From positions 62,001 through 126,000 of the forward strand of contig NZ_NINX01000036.1 in assembly GCF_002188635.1 (NCBI RefSeq): DNA of 64,000 nucleotides. Direction: 5' to 3'. A program made the translations under genes and the position numbers. Positions 35,696-48,369 of this stretch are shown here, piece by piece. The stretch is from Pigmentiphaga sp. NML030171 (GTDB lineage: Bacteria > Pseudomonadota > Gammaproteobacteria > Burkholderiales > Burkholderiaceae_B). How positions within the stretch are numbered: position 1 is the stretch's first letter; each line of letters opens with the position of its first letter. The notes under the pieces were generated by a model that was given only the letters and a program-made list of their open reading frames with translations, did no database searches and was not told where the DNA came from.

Positions 35696-36124
35696 ATGAA
35701 CTTCCGCCGCCACCTCGATACCGACGAGCCCGACATCAACCTGATCCCGCTGATCGACGTCCTGCTGGTCATCCTGATCTTCCTGGCCGCCAGCACGTCC
35801 TTCTCGCGCTTCAGCCAGTTGTCCGTGCGCCTGCCCGACGCGACCGCGCAGTCCGCCGAAGCCTCCGCCGGCCTGACCGTCACGGTCGCGGCCGACGGCC
35901 GCTACGCGCTCAACGGCAAGGCGCTGCCCATTGCCGATGCCGACCAGTTGTCCGAGGCGCTGCGCAAGGCGGCGGCCGGACGGGACGATCCCTCGCTGGT
36001 GATCGACGCGGACGCCGCGGCCACCCACCAGGCCGTGGTGCGGGCCATGGAAGCGGCGGGGCGGGCCGGCATCTCGCGCATAGGATTCACCACACAGGCC
36101 GCGCCGGCGGCATCGGGCAGATGA
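35696..36124 (+). CDS. exbD: ExbD/TolR biopolymer transport protein
   Basis: Single-span inner-membrane protein of 142 residues. The transmembrane segment is [18 protein letters not shown] with the proton-carrying aspartate at D21, then a periplasmic domain. It lies 19 bases after the exbB-like gene, and its stop overlaps the lpxK start (ATGA). Confidence 0.93.
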   Translation: MNFRRHLDTDEPDINLIPLIDVLLVILIFLAASTSFSRFSQLSVRLPDATAQSAEASAGLTVTVAADGRYALNGKALPIADADQLSEALRKAAAGRDDPSLVIDADAAATHQAVVRAMEAAGRAGISRIGFTTQAAPAASGR

Positions 36125-37164
36125 TGCCGGACCCCGCCCTGCGCTCGGTGCTGCAACGCCAGTGGCAGACGGGCGGATGGCTGTCGTGGCTGCTTTCCCC
36201 CCTGTCCCTGCTGGCCTCGGCCGTGGTCGCCGCCAAGCGCCTCGGCTACCGGGCAGGCTGGCGGCGGGCCGAGCGGGTGGGCGTGCCGGTCGTCGTGGTC
36301 GGCAACGTCTATGTCGGCGGCACCGGCAAGACTCCCTTCATCGTGGCCGCGGCTCGCGCCCTGCGGGCGCGCGGCCGCCAACCGGGCGTGATCAGCCGGG
36401 GCTACGGGGTGCGGGTCGGCCCCGCTCCCCGCGTGGGCTGCGGCCAGCTGGACCCCGCGGACTTCGGCGACGAGCCGGCCCTGATCGCACGCCAGGCCGA
36501 CGTCCCGGTGGCGGTCCACCCCCGCCGCGCCGACGCCGCGCGCGCACTGCTGGCAGCACACCCCCATGTCGACGTGATCCTGTCCGACGATGGACTGCAG
36601 CATCTTGCGCTGGCCCGCGACCTCGAGATCGTGGTGCAGGACGAACGAGGCATCGGCAACGGCCGGCTGCTGCCCGCCGGTCCGCTGCGCGAGCCCGCGT
36701 CTCGCCTGCGCGATGTCGACGCGATCGTCACGAATCGCAGCGGCGGCGCCGGCGCCCCCTTGCCCGCCGCGCCGGCCGGCGTCCGCGCCGTGGACATGGA
36801 CCTCGTCGTCGACGGCGCCTGGCGCCTGGCCGACGGCGAACGGCGGCCGCTGGCGGAGCTGGCCTCGATGCGCCGCATCGCCGCGGTGGCGGGCATCGGC
36901 AACCCCGGCCGCTTCTTCGCCACGCTGCGCCGCGCCGGCGTCCGGCTGGACGTCACGCTGGGCCTGCCCGACCACTACGATTACGCGCGCCCGCCGTTTG
37001 CCGCGATCGAAGCCGATCTCATACTCGTCACCGACAAGGACGCCGTAAAATGTCCGGCGGTGGACGACCCGCGCGTGTGGGCCGTCACCGTTTCGGCGCA
37101 TTTGTCCGACCCCGCGTTCTTCGACTGGCTGGAAACCCGACTCCATGGACATACGCCTGCTTGA
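36121..37164 (+). CDS. lpxK: tetraacyldisaccharide 4'-kinase
   Basis: Phosphorylates the lipid A disaccharide at the 4' position on the inner membrane. It has 347 residues with a membrane-associating N-terminal helix (about 20-38) and the P-loop GGTGKT at 66-71; [12 protein letters not shown] is the conserved second motif. It overlaps exbD by four bases and trm112 by 20 bases, so the block is one operon. kdsB downstream also serves lipopolysaccharide. Confidence 0.95.
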   Translation: MMPDPALRSVLQRQWQTGGWLSWLLSPLSLLASAVVAAKRLGYRAGWRRAERVGVPVVVVGNVYVGGTGKTPFIVAAARALRARGRQPGVISRGYGVRVGPAPRVGCGQLDPADFGDEPALIARQADVPVAVHPRRADAARALLAAHPHVDVILSDDGLQHLALARDLEIVVQDERGIGNGRLLPAGPLREPASRLRDVDAIVTNRSGGAGAPLPAAPAGVRAVDMDLVVDGAWRLADGERRPLAELASMRRIAAVAGIGNPGRFFATLRRAGVRLDVTLGLPDHYDYARPPFAAIEADLILVTDKDAVKCPAVDDPRVWAVTVSAHLSDPAFFDWLETRLHGHTPA

Positions 37165-37348
37165 CATCCTGGTCTGCCCGCTCTGCAAGGGGCCCCTGCG
37201 CCACGACCGCGCCGCTCGCCTCCTGGGCTGCCGCGCCGACCGCCTGAGCTTCCCGATCCGCGACGGCATTCCGGTCATGCTCGAATCCGAGGCCCAGCCC
37301 TGGCAGGACGAGACCGATGCCCCGGCCGCCGAGGCACCCCATGCCTGA
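37145..37348 (+). CDS. Trm112 family zinc-ribbon-like protein (YcaR)
   Basis: Small protein of 67 residues with [34 protein letters not shown], the standard Trm112/YcaR pattern between lpxK and kdsB. Only three of the usual metal-binding cysteines are visible. Its bacterial role is unclear; archaeal and eukaryotic relatives activate methyltransferases. It overlaps lpxK by 20 bases and kdsB by 8. Confidence 0.92.
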   Translation: MDIRLLDILVCPLCKGPLRHDRAARLLGCRADRLSFPIRDGIPVMLESEAQPWQDETDAPAAEAPHA

Positions 37349-38117
37349 TCAGGCCGACTTCACCGCCATCATCCCGGCCCGCGCCGCTTCCACGCGCCTG
37401 CCCGGCAAGATGCTGGCGGACATCGGCGGCGTCCCCATGATCGTCCGCGTCGCGCGGCAGGCCGAGGCCAGCGGCGCATCCCGCATCCTGGTGGCCACCG
37501 ACGACGCCGCCATCCGCGACGCGGTTCGCGCGCACGGCTTCGACAGCCTGATGACCCGCGCCGACCATCCGACCGGCACCGACCGGCTGGCCGAGGCCTG
37601 CGACGCGCTCGAGCTGGACGACACGCACATCGTGGTCAACATCCAGGGCGACGAACCCCTGATCGATCCCGCGCTGGTGGCCCACGTGGCCCAGACGCTG
37701 GACCGCCACAGCGCGGCGGCCATCGCCACGGCGGCGCATCCCATCGACACCCCCGAAGAGTTGTTCAACCCCAACTTCGTCAAGGTCGTCTGCGGCGCCG
37801 ACGGCCATGCCCTGTATTTCTCGCGCGCCCCCATCCCCTGGGCCCGCGATGCCCTGGCCGGCGGCGAGCGCGTCTTCGCGCCCGGCCTGCCCGCGTTGCG
37901 CCACATCGGCCTCTACGCCTATCGCGTGGGCTTCCTGCGCCGTTTCCCCACCCTGCCCCAGGGCCGGCTCGAACGATGGGAGTCGCTGGAACAGTTGCGC
38001 GCGCTCGAGCACGGCTATGCCATCCAGGTCCACGTCACGCCGCAGGCCCCCGCGCCGGGCGTCGACACGGCCGCCGATCTCGAATTCGTGCGGCGGCTGG
38101 TGGCGGCCCAAAGCTGA
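37341..38117 (+). CDS. kdsB: 3-deoxy-manno-octulosonate cytidylyltransferase
   Basis: Activates Kdo to CMP-Kdo for the lipopolysaccharide inner core. It has 258 residues; nucleotide loop [16 protein letters not shown], then [11 protein letters not shown], and [12 protein letters not shown]-type motif seen here as [16 protein letters not shown] 37341 overlaps the trm112 stop by eight bases, which supports it over an upstream ATG. Confidence 0.96.
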   Translation: MPDQADFTAIIPARAASTRLPGKMLADIGGVPMIVRVARQAEASGASRILVATDDAAIRDAVRAHGFDSLMTRADHPTGTDRLAEACDALELDDTHIVVNIQGDEPLIDPALVAHVAQTLDRHSAAAIATAAHPIDTPEELFNPNFVKVVCGADGHALYFSRAPIPWARDALAGGERVFAPGLPALRHIGLYAYRVGFLRRFPTLPQGRLERWESLEQLRALEHGYAIQVHVTPQAPAPGVDTAADLEFVRRLVAAQS

Positions 38118-38182
38118 TTTGACCGGCGCCGCGCGCTTGAGGTAAGTTTGGGGACACTCGTGCCTGAAACACGCGGCCATAG

Positions 38183-38995
<813 letters not shown>

Positions 38996-38997
38996 AG

Positions 38998-39075
38998 CCC
39001 CCCCTACGCGCTTACGCGCGCCCCCAGGGGCGGCACTAGCGGACCGGCAAAGCCGGATCCGCTGTGCCCTGGATC
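38998..39075 (+). repeat. dispersed 3'-end hairpin element, copy 2 (after adk)
   Basis: Starts CCCCCC two bases after the adk TAA, then CGCGCTTACGCGCG, CCCCCAGGGG, and the long stem GGCAC-TA-GCGGACCGGC / GCCGGATCCGC-T-GTGCC with loop AAA, ending CCTGGATC. Confidence 0.85.
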
Positions 39076-39150
39076 GGGGATGTCTTGCACTGTTTTTTGT
39101 TTGCTCGGTAGTTTTTGAAACTTTCGTAGTTGAACAAAAGGAGGAGTTGC

Positions 39151-41226
<2,076 letters not shown>

Positions 41227-41245
41227 CGGCCGGGCGCGGCGGCGG

Positions 41246-41270
41246 GGTCCGGGCCGCTCAGGCCCGGACC
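41246..41270. terminator. hairpin between convergent hppA and FAH-family genes
   Basis: Perfect ten-base arms GGTCCGGGCC and GGCCCGGACC with a five-base loop GCTCA that holds the FAH-family stop codon. It can act in both directions. Confidence 0.5.
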
Positions 41271-42166
41271 GCCGCCATCACCGTGTTGCGCAGGCTTCCC
41301 ACCCTCTCGATCTCGCATTCGACGACATCGCCCGGCCGCAGGTAGCGGCCGTCGGCCACGCCACAGCCCGCGGGCGTGCCGGTGGCGATGACGTCGCCCG
41401 GCCGCAGGGTCATCGCACGCGAAATGTGCGCGACCAGCGCCGGGATCTTGAAGATCATCTGCTCGGTGGACGCATCCTGGCGGGTCTCGCCGTTGACCCG
41501 GCACATGATGCGCAGCGGATACGGCCGGGGAATGTCCCGCGCCAGCGCGATGGCCGGCCCCAGCGGGCAGGAGCGGTCCAGGCTCTTGCCCTGCAGCCAG
41601 TTCTGTCCGTAGCGGCCGGTCAGCGTCGGCGCCGCCTCGTTGGCCTGCAGCTCGCGGTAGCTCACGTCATTGCAGACGGTGTAGCCCGCCACGTGGTCGT
41701 AGGCGTCCTCTTCGGCGATGTCGCGCCCTTCCCTGCCGATCACGACCGCCAGTTCCGCCTCGTAGTCCATCTTGCTCGAGAAGTCGTGGCCGCCGATGGG
41801 GTCGCCGGGAGCCACCACCGTGCCGGGCAGCTTGGTGAAGAAGAAAGGCTGCTCGGGCGGCGTCAGCTTGCCCTCGGCGCCATGGTCGAAGTAGTTGACG
41901 ACGTGCGCGAGGATCTTCGATCCCGCCTCGATGGGCGCCAGGAGGCGCACCGACTCCAGCGGGACGGCCGGCCCGGACGCGGCCAGGCCGGCGGCCGCCT
42001 CGCGGGCCATGTCGCCCGCTGCCAGGAACAGCCGCAGGTCGCGAAACAACGGCGCCATCCATTCTCGGTCCGCCGCGCAGGCGGCCAGCGCCAGGTCGAC
42101 GACGCGATCTCCCTCGATCGCGCACACGTGCGCTCCGGCCACGGTGGCCATGCGTCCGATCTTCAT
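41258..42166 (-). CDS. fumarylacetoacetate hydrolase (FAH) family protein
   Basis: Metal-dependent C-C bond hydrolase or decarboxylase of 302 residues. Metal-binding DYEAELAVVIGR, then NDVSYRELQ, QGKSLDRSCPLGP and GDVIATGTPAGCG are intact. The family includes acylpyruvases, 2,4-diketo-3-deoxy sugar acid hydrolases and oxaloacetate decarboxylases. It lies 18 bases after a tartrate-dehydratase-like gene in one operon, so a dehydrated sugar acid or oxaloacetate is a likely substrate (inference). AAAGGAG before ATG 42166. Confidence 0.88.
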   Translation of the reverse strand: MKIGRMATVAGAHVCAIEGDRVVDLALAACAADREWMAPLFRDLRLFLAAGDMAREAAAGLAASGPAVPLESVRLLAPIEAGSKILAHVVNYFDHGAEGKLTPPEQPFFFTKLPGTVVAPGDPIGGHDFSSKMDYEAELAVVIGREGRDIAEEDAYDHVAGYTVCNDVSYRELQANEAAPTLTGRYGQNWLQGKSLDRSCPLGPAIALARDIPRPYPLRIMCRVNGETRQDASTEQMIFKIPALVAHISRAMTLRPGDVIATGTPAGCGVADGRYLRPGDVVECEIERVGSLRNTVMAAVRA

Positions 42167-42184
42167 CCTTGCTCCTTTCTTGTG

Positions 42185-43354
42185 TCAACGTCCCGCCATG
42201 TCCTTCATCACGGCGTACAGGCCGGGCTGGCGCTCGAAGCCGATGCCCGGCGACTGCGGCAGGATGGCCTGCCCGTCTGCGATGGCGACTTCCTCGCCGA
42301 AGCCGCTGAAGATCCCGAACGTGTCCGGGTAGGACTCGCATCCTCCCAGCCCCAGGCCGCCGACCAGGTGCAGGCACATCAGGTTGCCGCCGTGCGGATA
42401 CATCGCGGAACGGGCGAAGCCGTGCCTGCCGGCCACCTCCAGCACGTTCAGGTATTCGGTGATGCCGAAGGACAGCGGAGGATCGAGCTGGATGATGTCG
42501 CGATCCGGACGAAAGCCCGCGTAGGACAGGAAATGGTCCAGCTCCTTGCCGCAGGCCATGTTCTCGCCGGTGGCTAGGGGCCCCTCGTAGGCGCGGGCCA
42601 GTTCGGCATAGATGTCGTACTCCAGGAAATCGCAGGGCTCTTCAAACCAGCGCAGGCCGTAGGGCGCGATGGCCCGGGCATAGTCCAGCGCGGTGTCGCG
42701 GCCGAACGCGCAGCTCGCGTCCACGGCCAGGGCCCGGCCGTCGCCCATCTCGCTCAGCACCGCCTCGATGCGCCGGCAGTCCTCGTCCACGGACAAACCG
42801 CCTATCTTCATCTTCACCATCCGGTAGCCGGCGTCGCGGTAACGGATCATCTCGTCCTTCAGGTCGCGCGCGGCCTGGCCCGGGAAATACCAGCCGCCAC
42901 CGACATACACCGGGGCATGCGTCCGTGCCCGCCCGCCGCCGTGGCGCTCGGCCAGCACGGCGTGCAGCGGCTTGTCCTCGACCTTGGCCACCAGGTCCCA
43001 TACGGCCACGTCCACCGTGCCCATGGGAATGGCGCGTTCCGCGTAGCCGCCGCGCCGCTCCCGCCGCTGCCCGCAGGCCAGGATCGCCGCCGGATCGAAG
43101 TTGCGTCCCGTCGCATCCAGCAGGCTGTCGGGATCGGCCCCCAGGATGCGCGGCGCGATCCGGTCGCGGATCTGCTCGCCGCAGGCATAGCGGCCGAAGG
43201 AGTTGAACGCGAATCCCACCAGCGGCCGCCCGTCGCGGATCACGTCCGAGACCACCGCCACCACGGTGGCGGTCATCTGGCTGAAATCGGAGCGGGCGTT
43301 GGACAGGCGCGACTCCAGCGCGACCGTCTTCTCGATGACGTCGACGATGCGCAT
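42185..43354 (-). CDS. enolase-superfamily dehydratase, D-tartrate dehydratase-like
   Basis: Mandelate racemase/muconate lactonising fold of 389 residues. The Lys pair KMKIGG, metal ligands in VDAS, WFEEP and TGEN, and the catalytic His in YPHGGNLM are visible. Sequence resembles D-tartrate dehydratase throughout: start RIVDV, GFAFNSFGRYACG, and LGLGGCESYPD near the end. D-tartrate gives oxaloacetate by dehydration. Specificity needs testing, as sugar-acid dehydratases share the fold. Its ATG shares one base with the upstream stop (TGATG). Confidence 0.85.
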   Translation of the reverse strand: MRIVDVIEKTVALESRLSNARSDFSQMTATVVAVVSDVIRDGRPLVGFAFNSFGRYACGEQIRDRIAPRILGADPDSLLDATGRNFDPAAILACGQRRERRGGYAERAIPMGTVDVAVWDLVAKVEDKPLHAVLAERHGGGRARTHAPVYVGGGWYFPGQAARDLKDEMIRYRDAGYRMVKMKIGGLSVDEDCRRIEAVLSEMGDGRALAVDASCAFGRDTALDYARAIAPYGLRWFEEPCDFLEYDIYAELARAYEGPLATGENMACGKELDHFLSYAGFRPDRDIIQLDPPLSFGITEYLNVLEVAGRHGFARSAMYPHGGNLMCLHLVGGLGLGGCESYPDTFGIFSGFGEEVAIADGQAILPQSPGIGFERQPGLYAVMKDMAGR

Positions 43355-44334
43355 CAGTTCACCGTCGCGCCGGAAGCCTTCACCGCGGCGGCGAACTTGG
43401 CCATCTGCTCGCGCACGAAATCCACGCTGCGCGGATACGGCACGACGGTGCGCTCGAACGAACTCTCGGCCAGCTTGGCCTGCATGTCCGGCCCCGCCAT
43501 GGCCTGTTCGATGGCGGCCACCAGCTTGTCGTGGACGGCGGCGGGCAGGCCCTTGGGCGCGGCCACCACCCACAGCGACACGGCATCGACGCCCGGATAG
43601 CCCGCCTCGGCGAAGGACGCGGTGTCGGGGAACAGCGGCGAACGCTTGTCGCCGGTCACCGCGATCGGAGCCAGCACGCCGCTCTTGACCTGCTGCACGA
43701 CCAGCGCCGGCAGGTTGAACATCATGTCCACCTGCCCTCCCAGGAGGTCCGCGATCGCCGGCCCCGCACCCTTGTAGGGGACGTGCAGCAGCTTGATCCC
43801 GGCGGCGGTCTTGAAGGTCTCGCCATGGAGGTGGACGACGGTGCCCGCGCCGGCGGACGCGAAGCTGAGCTGGTCGGGCCTGGCCTTGGCCTCGGCCACC
43901 AGTTCCCGCACCGTCCGCGCCTTGATGCGCTTGCTGTTGACCACCAGCACGCCGGTCGCGGTGGCGACCACCGACAGGAAATCGAAATCCTTCAGGCTGT
44001 CGTAGGGCAGGTTGGCGTACAGGCTGGGATTGATGGCGAAGGCCGTATCCAGCAGTCCTATGGTGTAGCCGTCGGGCTGCGCCCGCGCCACCGTGGCCGT
44101 GCCTATCGTGCTGCCGGCGCCGCCCTGGTTCTCGACGAAGACCTGCTGGCCCAGCGCGGCGCCCAGCCGCTGCGCCAGTTGGCGGCCCAGCAGGTCGGTG
44201 CTGCCGCCCACGACATAGGGCACCACCATGCGGACCGCACGGGACGGGTAGTCCGCCTCGGCCGCGGCGGCCGCTCCCATCGCGCTTGCCCACAGGCATG
44301 CGGCAAGTCCCAGCCGGCGTAACGGTCGATACAT
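43354..44334 (-). CDS. Bug-family tripartite tricarboxylate transporter receptor
   Basis: Periplasmic binding protein of 326 residues with signal peptide MYRPLRRLGLAAC to AAAA, then DYPSRAVRMVVPYVVGGSTD, VENQGGAGSTIGTATVARA and HVPYKGAGPAI. It starts at ATG 44334 with GGGAGGG four bases upstream. It is first in a leftward set with the tartrate-dehydratase-like and FAH-family genes, so it likely captures the substrate of those enzymes. TctA/TctB partners are absent here. Confidence 0.93.
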   Translation of the reverse strand: MYRPLRRLGLAACLWASAMGAAAAAEADYPSRAVRMVVPYVVGGSTDLLGRQLAQRLGAALGQQVFVENQGGAGSTIGTATVARAQPDGYTIGLLDTAFAINPSLYANLPYDSLKDFDFLSVVATATGVLVVNSKRIKARTVRELVAEAKARPDQLSFASAGAGTVVHLHGETFKTAAGIKLLHVPYKGAGPAIADLLGGQVDMMFNLPALVVQQVKSGVLAPIAVTGDKRSPLFPDTASFAEAGYPGVDAVSLWVVAAPKGLPAAVHDKLVAAIEQAMAGPDMQAKLAESSFERTVVPYPRSVDFVREQMAKFAAAVKASGATVN

Positions 44335-44454
44335 GGCGCCCTCCCTTTTCCGGTGGCGCGGACGGCATGCCCCGCACGCCCCGCGCATGCGAAAAAGTAT
44401 AGGAAGCGCGGCCGCCGCCGGCCATGGACGGGATTGGCGACTATTTGGACAAAA

Positions 44455-45390
44455 TCAGGACGGCGCCTGCCAGGCCTCGCCCCGTTCGGCCGGGCTATCG
44501 CGGCCCGCGGCCTGGCCGCGATAGGCGCTGGGCGTCACGCCGCGCAGCTGCCGGAAACGCCGGGCGAAGTAGGCCTCGTCGGGAAAGCCCACGCTGGCCG
44601 CGATCTCGGCGATCGGCCGCGACGATCCCGTCAACATCCGGCACGCGAGGTCCATGCGCTGGTCGGCCAGGATCTCGGTGAAGGTGCGGCCGGTCTCCCG
44701 CTTGAGCAGATGCGCAAGATAGTGGGTCGACAGGTAGGCGGCGGCCGCCGCGTCCGCCAGCGTGATGGGCTCGGACAGGTGCTCGCGCATGAAGCGGCTC
44801 ACGCGGGCCAGCGATGCGCGGCGGCTGCCCTGGAGCATCGAGGTTCGGGCCAGTGCCTGGAGGTCGTCCTGGTACCGGCGGCACACCAGGCCGATCAGGC
44901 GGAACAGGTCGGCGCGGATGAATTCGATGGCATAGAAGCCACCCCGGTCGTGCTCGGCCTGCATGCGCAGGCACAAGCGGCGCACCTCGGCCAGTTCGTC
45001 GGCGCCGAGTTCGAAATCCAGGTGTTCCTGATACAGGAAGGGCGCGAGTTCGGGCATCTCGTCGACGGAGACATCCTCCAGCTCCAGCAGGTCGATGCGC
45101 GACTCCGGCCGCAGGAAATCGCGGCGGAAGTTGATGACGAAGAATTCGGCCGGCTCGACATGCCGGATGCAATGCACGGGCAGCGGCATGATGAAGCTGA
45201 GCGTGCCCGGCAGGATGGGCCGCACTGTCGCGCCCAGCACGTGCTCGGTGCGGCCCGCCAGGTTCACGTAGACCTGGAAGTACTCGTGCTTGTGCAGCGG
45301 CGGCTGCCCGACCGCGGTGGCCTGATCGCGGATCCAGAACGCGGTATGCGGAAGGAATTCGCTCGTGCGGTTGATCGGCGCGTCAGGCAT
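44455..45390 (-). CDS. AraC-family transcriptional regulator
   Basis: Regulator of 311 residues with an N-terminal cupin-like sensing domain (about 1-150; LHKHEYFQVYVNLAG) and two C-terminal helix-turn-helix motifs (about 205-300; ITLADAAAAAYLSTHYLAHLLKRE and IAEIAASVGFPDEAYFARRF). It is read in the same direction as the receptor-dehydratase-FAH set that begins 120 bases downstream, and probably controls it. Confidence 0.92.
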   Translation of the reverse strand: MPDAPINRTSEFLPHTAFWIRDQATAVGQPPLHKHEYFQVYVNLAGRTEHVLGATVRPILPGTLSFIMPLPVHCIRHVEPAEFFVINFRRDFLRPESRIDLLELEDVSVDEMPELAPFLYQEHLDFELGADELAEVRRLCLRMQAEHDRGGFYAIEFIRADLFRLIGLVCRRYQDDLQALARTSMLQGSRRASLARVSRFMREHLSEPITLADAAAAAYLSTHYLAHLLKRETGRTFTEILADQRMDLACRMLTGSSRPIAEIAASVGFPDEAYFARRFRQLRGVTPSAYRGQAAGRDSPAERGEAWQAPS

Positions 45391-45420
45391 CGCTTCGGTG
45401 CTCCCGGTTGCCGGCGCTTC

Positions 45421-46989
45421 CTATTCCCTGGGCGGAGCCGCGCGGCGCCGGAAATCGCGCAGCCGGAAACCCAGCGCGAACAGCGCGCCGAAATAGATCA
45501 CGGCGGCGCCGGCCACCGCGCCCAGCAGCAGGGCCACACGCAGCCAGGCGTGAGCCTGCAGGCCCAGCCAGTCCACACGCTGTTCGGCCAGCCACAATGC
45601 GGCGCCCATGGCCGCCAGCGCCACCGCCACCCGCGCCAGGAAACCGCCCCACCCGGCCGCCGGCCGATAGACGCCGCGCCGGCGCAGGCCCGCAAGAAGA
45701 GCGAGCGCATTGATGCAGGCGCCCAGCCCGATGGACAGCGCGAGCCCGGCGTGATGCAGCCACGGCACGAACACCAGGTTCAGGCACTGCGTGGCCACCA
45801 GCACCACCAGCGCGATCTTGACCGGCGTACGGATATCTTGCCTGGCGTAGAAACCGGGCGCCAGGATTTTCACGGACAGGAGTCCGATCAGGCCCACCGC
45901 GTAGGCGACCACCGCCATGCGGGTCTGGGCGACGTCGGCGGCGGTGAAGGCGCCGTAGTGGAACAGCGTGCTGACCAGGGCCTTGGACATCAGCGCCATG
46001 CCCAGGCAGGCGGGCAGGCCCAGCAGCAGCGTCAGGCGCAACCCCCAGTCCAGCAACGCGCTGTATTCCTCGGCATGGCCGGCGGCATGCGCCTGCGACA
46101 GGTTGGGCAGCAGCACGGTGCTGAGCGCGATGCCCAGCAGCGCGGTGGGGAACTCCATCAGCCGGTCGGCGAAGGACAGCCAGGTGACGCTGCCCGGGGC
46201 CAGCCAGGTGGCGATGTTGGTGTTGATCAGCAGCGACACCTGGGCCACCGAGACACCCACGATGGCCGGCAGCATCTGTCTCAGGATGCGCCGCACATAA
46301 GGGTCCGCCCAGGCCGCGCGCAGCCCCGTGCCGATGCGGGGACACAGGCCCAGCCGCGCCAGGGCGGCGAACTGCATCGCCAGCTGCGCCACGCCGCCGG
46401 CCATCACCCCCAGCGCCAGGGCATAGAGGGGGACGTCCAGATGCGGCGCGAGCCAGAGGCTGGCGGCGATCATCGACAGGTTCAGCAGCACCGGGGTGAA
46501 CGCCGGCACGCCGAAATGCCGCCAGGTATTGAGCACGCCCGAGGCAAAGGCCACCAGCGACATGCACAATATGTAGGGGAACATGACGCGGGTCATCCAG
46601 ACCGCCGCCTGGAAGTCGGCCGCGCGCTCCGCGCCCCGCAGCCCGCTGCCCATTGCGCTGACCACCCAGGGCGCGGCGATCACGCCCACTGCCGTCACCG
46701 CCATCAGCGCGAAGGTCAGCAGCGATGCCACGTGATCCAGGAGGCGGCGGGTGTCCTCGGGCGCATGGCGGTTCCGGACCTCGCCCAGGATCGGCACGAA
46801 AGCCTGCGAGAACGCTCCCTCGGCGAACAGCCGCCGCAGCAGGTTGGGAATGCGGAAGGCGACCCAGAACGCGTCGGTCAGGCTGCCCGCGCCGAACGCC
46901 CGGGCGATCAGCACGTCGCGCACGAGGCCGGTGATGCGGGACAACAGGGTATAACTACTGATCGTGGCCGCGGCGCGCAGCAAATTCAT
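45421..46989 (-). CDS. murJ: lipid II flippase MurJ
   Basis: Flips lipid II across the inner membrane for peptidoglycan synthesis. It has 522 residues, about 14 helices and the MOP fold. The N-terminus MNLLRAAATISSYTLLSRIT with GLVRDVLIARAFGAG and FRIPNLLRRLFAEGAFSQAF is diagnostic. ATG 46989 is chosen; an in-frame extension to 47088 crosses the divergent promoter of rpsT. Confidence 0.95.
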   Translation of the reverse strand: MNLLRAAATISSYTLLSRITGLVRDVLIARAFGAGSLTDAFWVAFRIPNLLRRLFAEGAFSQAFVPILGEVRNRHAPEDTRRLLDHVASLLTFALMAVTAVGVIAAPWVVSAMGSGLRGAERAADFQAAVWMTRVMFPYILCMSLVAFASGVLNTWRHFGVPAFTPVLLNLSMIAASLWLAPHLDVPLYALALGVMAGGVAQLAMQFAALARLGLCPRIGTGLRAAWADPYVRRILRQMLPAIVGVSVAQVSLLINTNIATWLAPGSVTWLSFADRLMEFPTALLGIALSTVLLPNLSQAHAAGHAEEYSALLDWGLRLTLLLGLPACLGMALMSKALVSTLFHYGAFTAADVAQTRMAVVAYAVGLIGLLSVKILAPGFYARQDIRTPVKIALVVLVATQCLNLVFVPWLHHAGLALSIGLGACINALALLAGLRRRGVYRPAAGWGGFLARVAVALAAMGAALWLAEQRVDWLGLQAHAWLRVALLLGAVAGAAVIYFGALFALGFRLRDFRRRAAPPRE

Positions 46990-47182
46990 GGATGACCTTG
47001 TCTTGTACGCGGCGCGCCGCGCGAGTATGGTTGCCTTGCTCGTGGTTTTGCGGGGACTTCGCCACGAAGCATTTGATTTTACGGCCATTTGGGGCTATAG
47101 TCTTTGGCTTTGCGAAGCTCCTGCCGCCGCGTATAGCACATATAGCAAGTCGTGACTTCGCCCTACCAGATACGGAATTTTC

Positions 47183-47446
47183 ATGGCTAATACCGCCCAA
47201 GCACGCAAGCGCGCCCGCCAAGCAGTGGTCCGCAACAAGCACAACTCCAGCCTGCGTTCGATGCTGCGCACGTCCATCAAGCGCGTGCGCCAGGCCGTGG
47301 AAGCCGGCGACAAGGCCGCCGCCACGGAAGTGCTGCAGAAAGCCACCAGCGTCATCGACCGCGTCGCGGACAAGAAGATCATTCACAAGAACAAGGCCGC
47401 TCGCCACAAGAGCCGCCTGGCCGCCGCCGTCAAGGCCCTGGCCTGA
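47183..47446 (+). CDS. rpsT: 30S ribosomal protein S20
   Basis: Basic 16S rRNA-binding protein of 87 residues: [19 protein letters not shown], then [19 protein letters not shown]. Length matches the family. Divergent from murJ over 193 bases, an arrangement common in proteobacteria. A strong hairpin follows. Confidence 0.98.
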   Translation: MANTAQARKRARQAVVRNKHNSSLRSMLRTSIKRVRQAVEAGDKAAATEVLQKATSVIDRVADKKIIHKNKAARHKSRLAAAVKALA

Positions 47447-47484
47447 TCTGACTCCGCTGCGCGGCCCGGCGCCGCGCGCGCAAG

Positions 47485-47523
47485 ACGCCAGCCTGGCAGG
47501 ATATCCTCCTGCCAGGCTGGCGT
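47485..47523. terminator. long hairpin between convergent rpsT and DUF3579 genes
   Basis: Perfect 17-base arms (47485-47501 and 47507-47523) with the five-base loop TATCC, 38 bases after rpsT. No strong T-run, but the position between convergent genes indicates a shared terminator. Confidence 0.65.
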
Positions 47524-47586
47524 TCGTTCGTCCATACATATCGCAAGCAGATACCCCGCTCGCGCAGGGAGACGCCCCGCCGCCCC

Positions 47587-47910
47587 TCAGGGCTGCCGGG
47601 GCTTGCCCTGGGCGTCGGGAATCAGGCAGGCCTCGACCGTGCGCAAATCGTTGTCGCGCGCGAAATCGTTCACGAACTGCCAGGCCAGGGGCTCGAGCGC
47701 CCGCAGCCGTTCGTCGACCACCACGCACTTGACGCCGTCGATGAAGGTGGGCACGACATAGGGCGAATAGGTGAAAGGACTCGCCACGCTCCCCTTGGGC
47801 CGAAAAGGCGACATCACGCCGGCCAGGCGTTCGGCCCAATCGCTGGGGCGGAACTTGCTGCCGTTGGAAGTGATACCCTGGATAATGAACTGCCTGACGC
47901 TTTCAGCCAT
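47587..47910 (-). CDS. DUF3579 family protein
   Basis: Protein of 107 residues starting MAESVRQFIIQGITSNG, with FRPSDWAERLAGVMSPF, VKCVVVDERLRALEPLAWQF and DLRTVEACLIPD. This is the DUF3579 family, found mainly in betaproteobacteria, with no known function. Often near argF, as here. No signal peptide or membrane segment. Confidence 0.88.
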   Translation of the reverse strand: MAESVRQFIIQGITSNGSKFRPSDWAERLAGVMSPFRPKGSVASPFTYSPYVVPTFIDGVKCVVVDERLRALEPLAWQFVNDFARDNDLRTVEACLIPDAQGKPRQP

Positions 47911-48369
47911 CGTCGTTGTCTGCGGAAGGAGTCCGCGGTGAGGGGTCTCGTGAACCCGATGGATCCTGAGCCCGGTCTGTTGCACACCGGCGTTGCATGC
48001 GCCGACCGGGCCGCCCCGCGCGACGGCGGGGCTCGACGCGGACCCGGCAAGGCCCGATAGGGTCCCGCCAGGCTCGCAGCGGGCGGGTGCACGCCCCGCC
48101 AGGGAAGCTCGCCATTGTAGCGTATCGTCCCCCTCGCCCTCCACCCGCATGCTCAACGGCGGGCAGCGCGGCACGACCGCTTCCGGCGCCACGCGGACCA
48201 GGTCGCCGGCGCGACGCGCACAATCTTGGCGCGGCCGATACCGCCCCCGCCGCCTGTAACAATGCCTCGGGTATCATTGACCCTTTCCGCGAAACGAGCC
48301 GATGAGTCGATGGCCCGCGGCGCCACGGCACCGCCCGCCGATTCGGCAACTCCCTGTCAGAGGCGTCGT
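47911..48369. other. intergenic region between DUF3579 and argF
   Basis: 459 bases between divergent genes. Frames here run on in both strands because of high GC, but none has a ribosome site or family features. It must contain both promoters; I cannot point to them with confidence. Confidence 0.5.
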
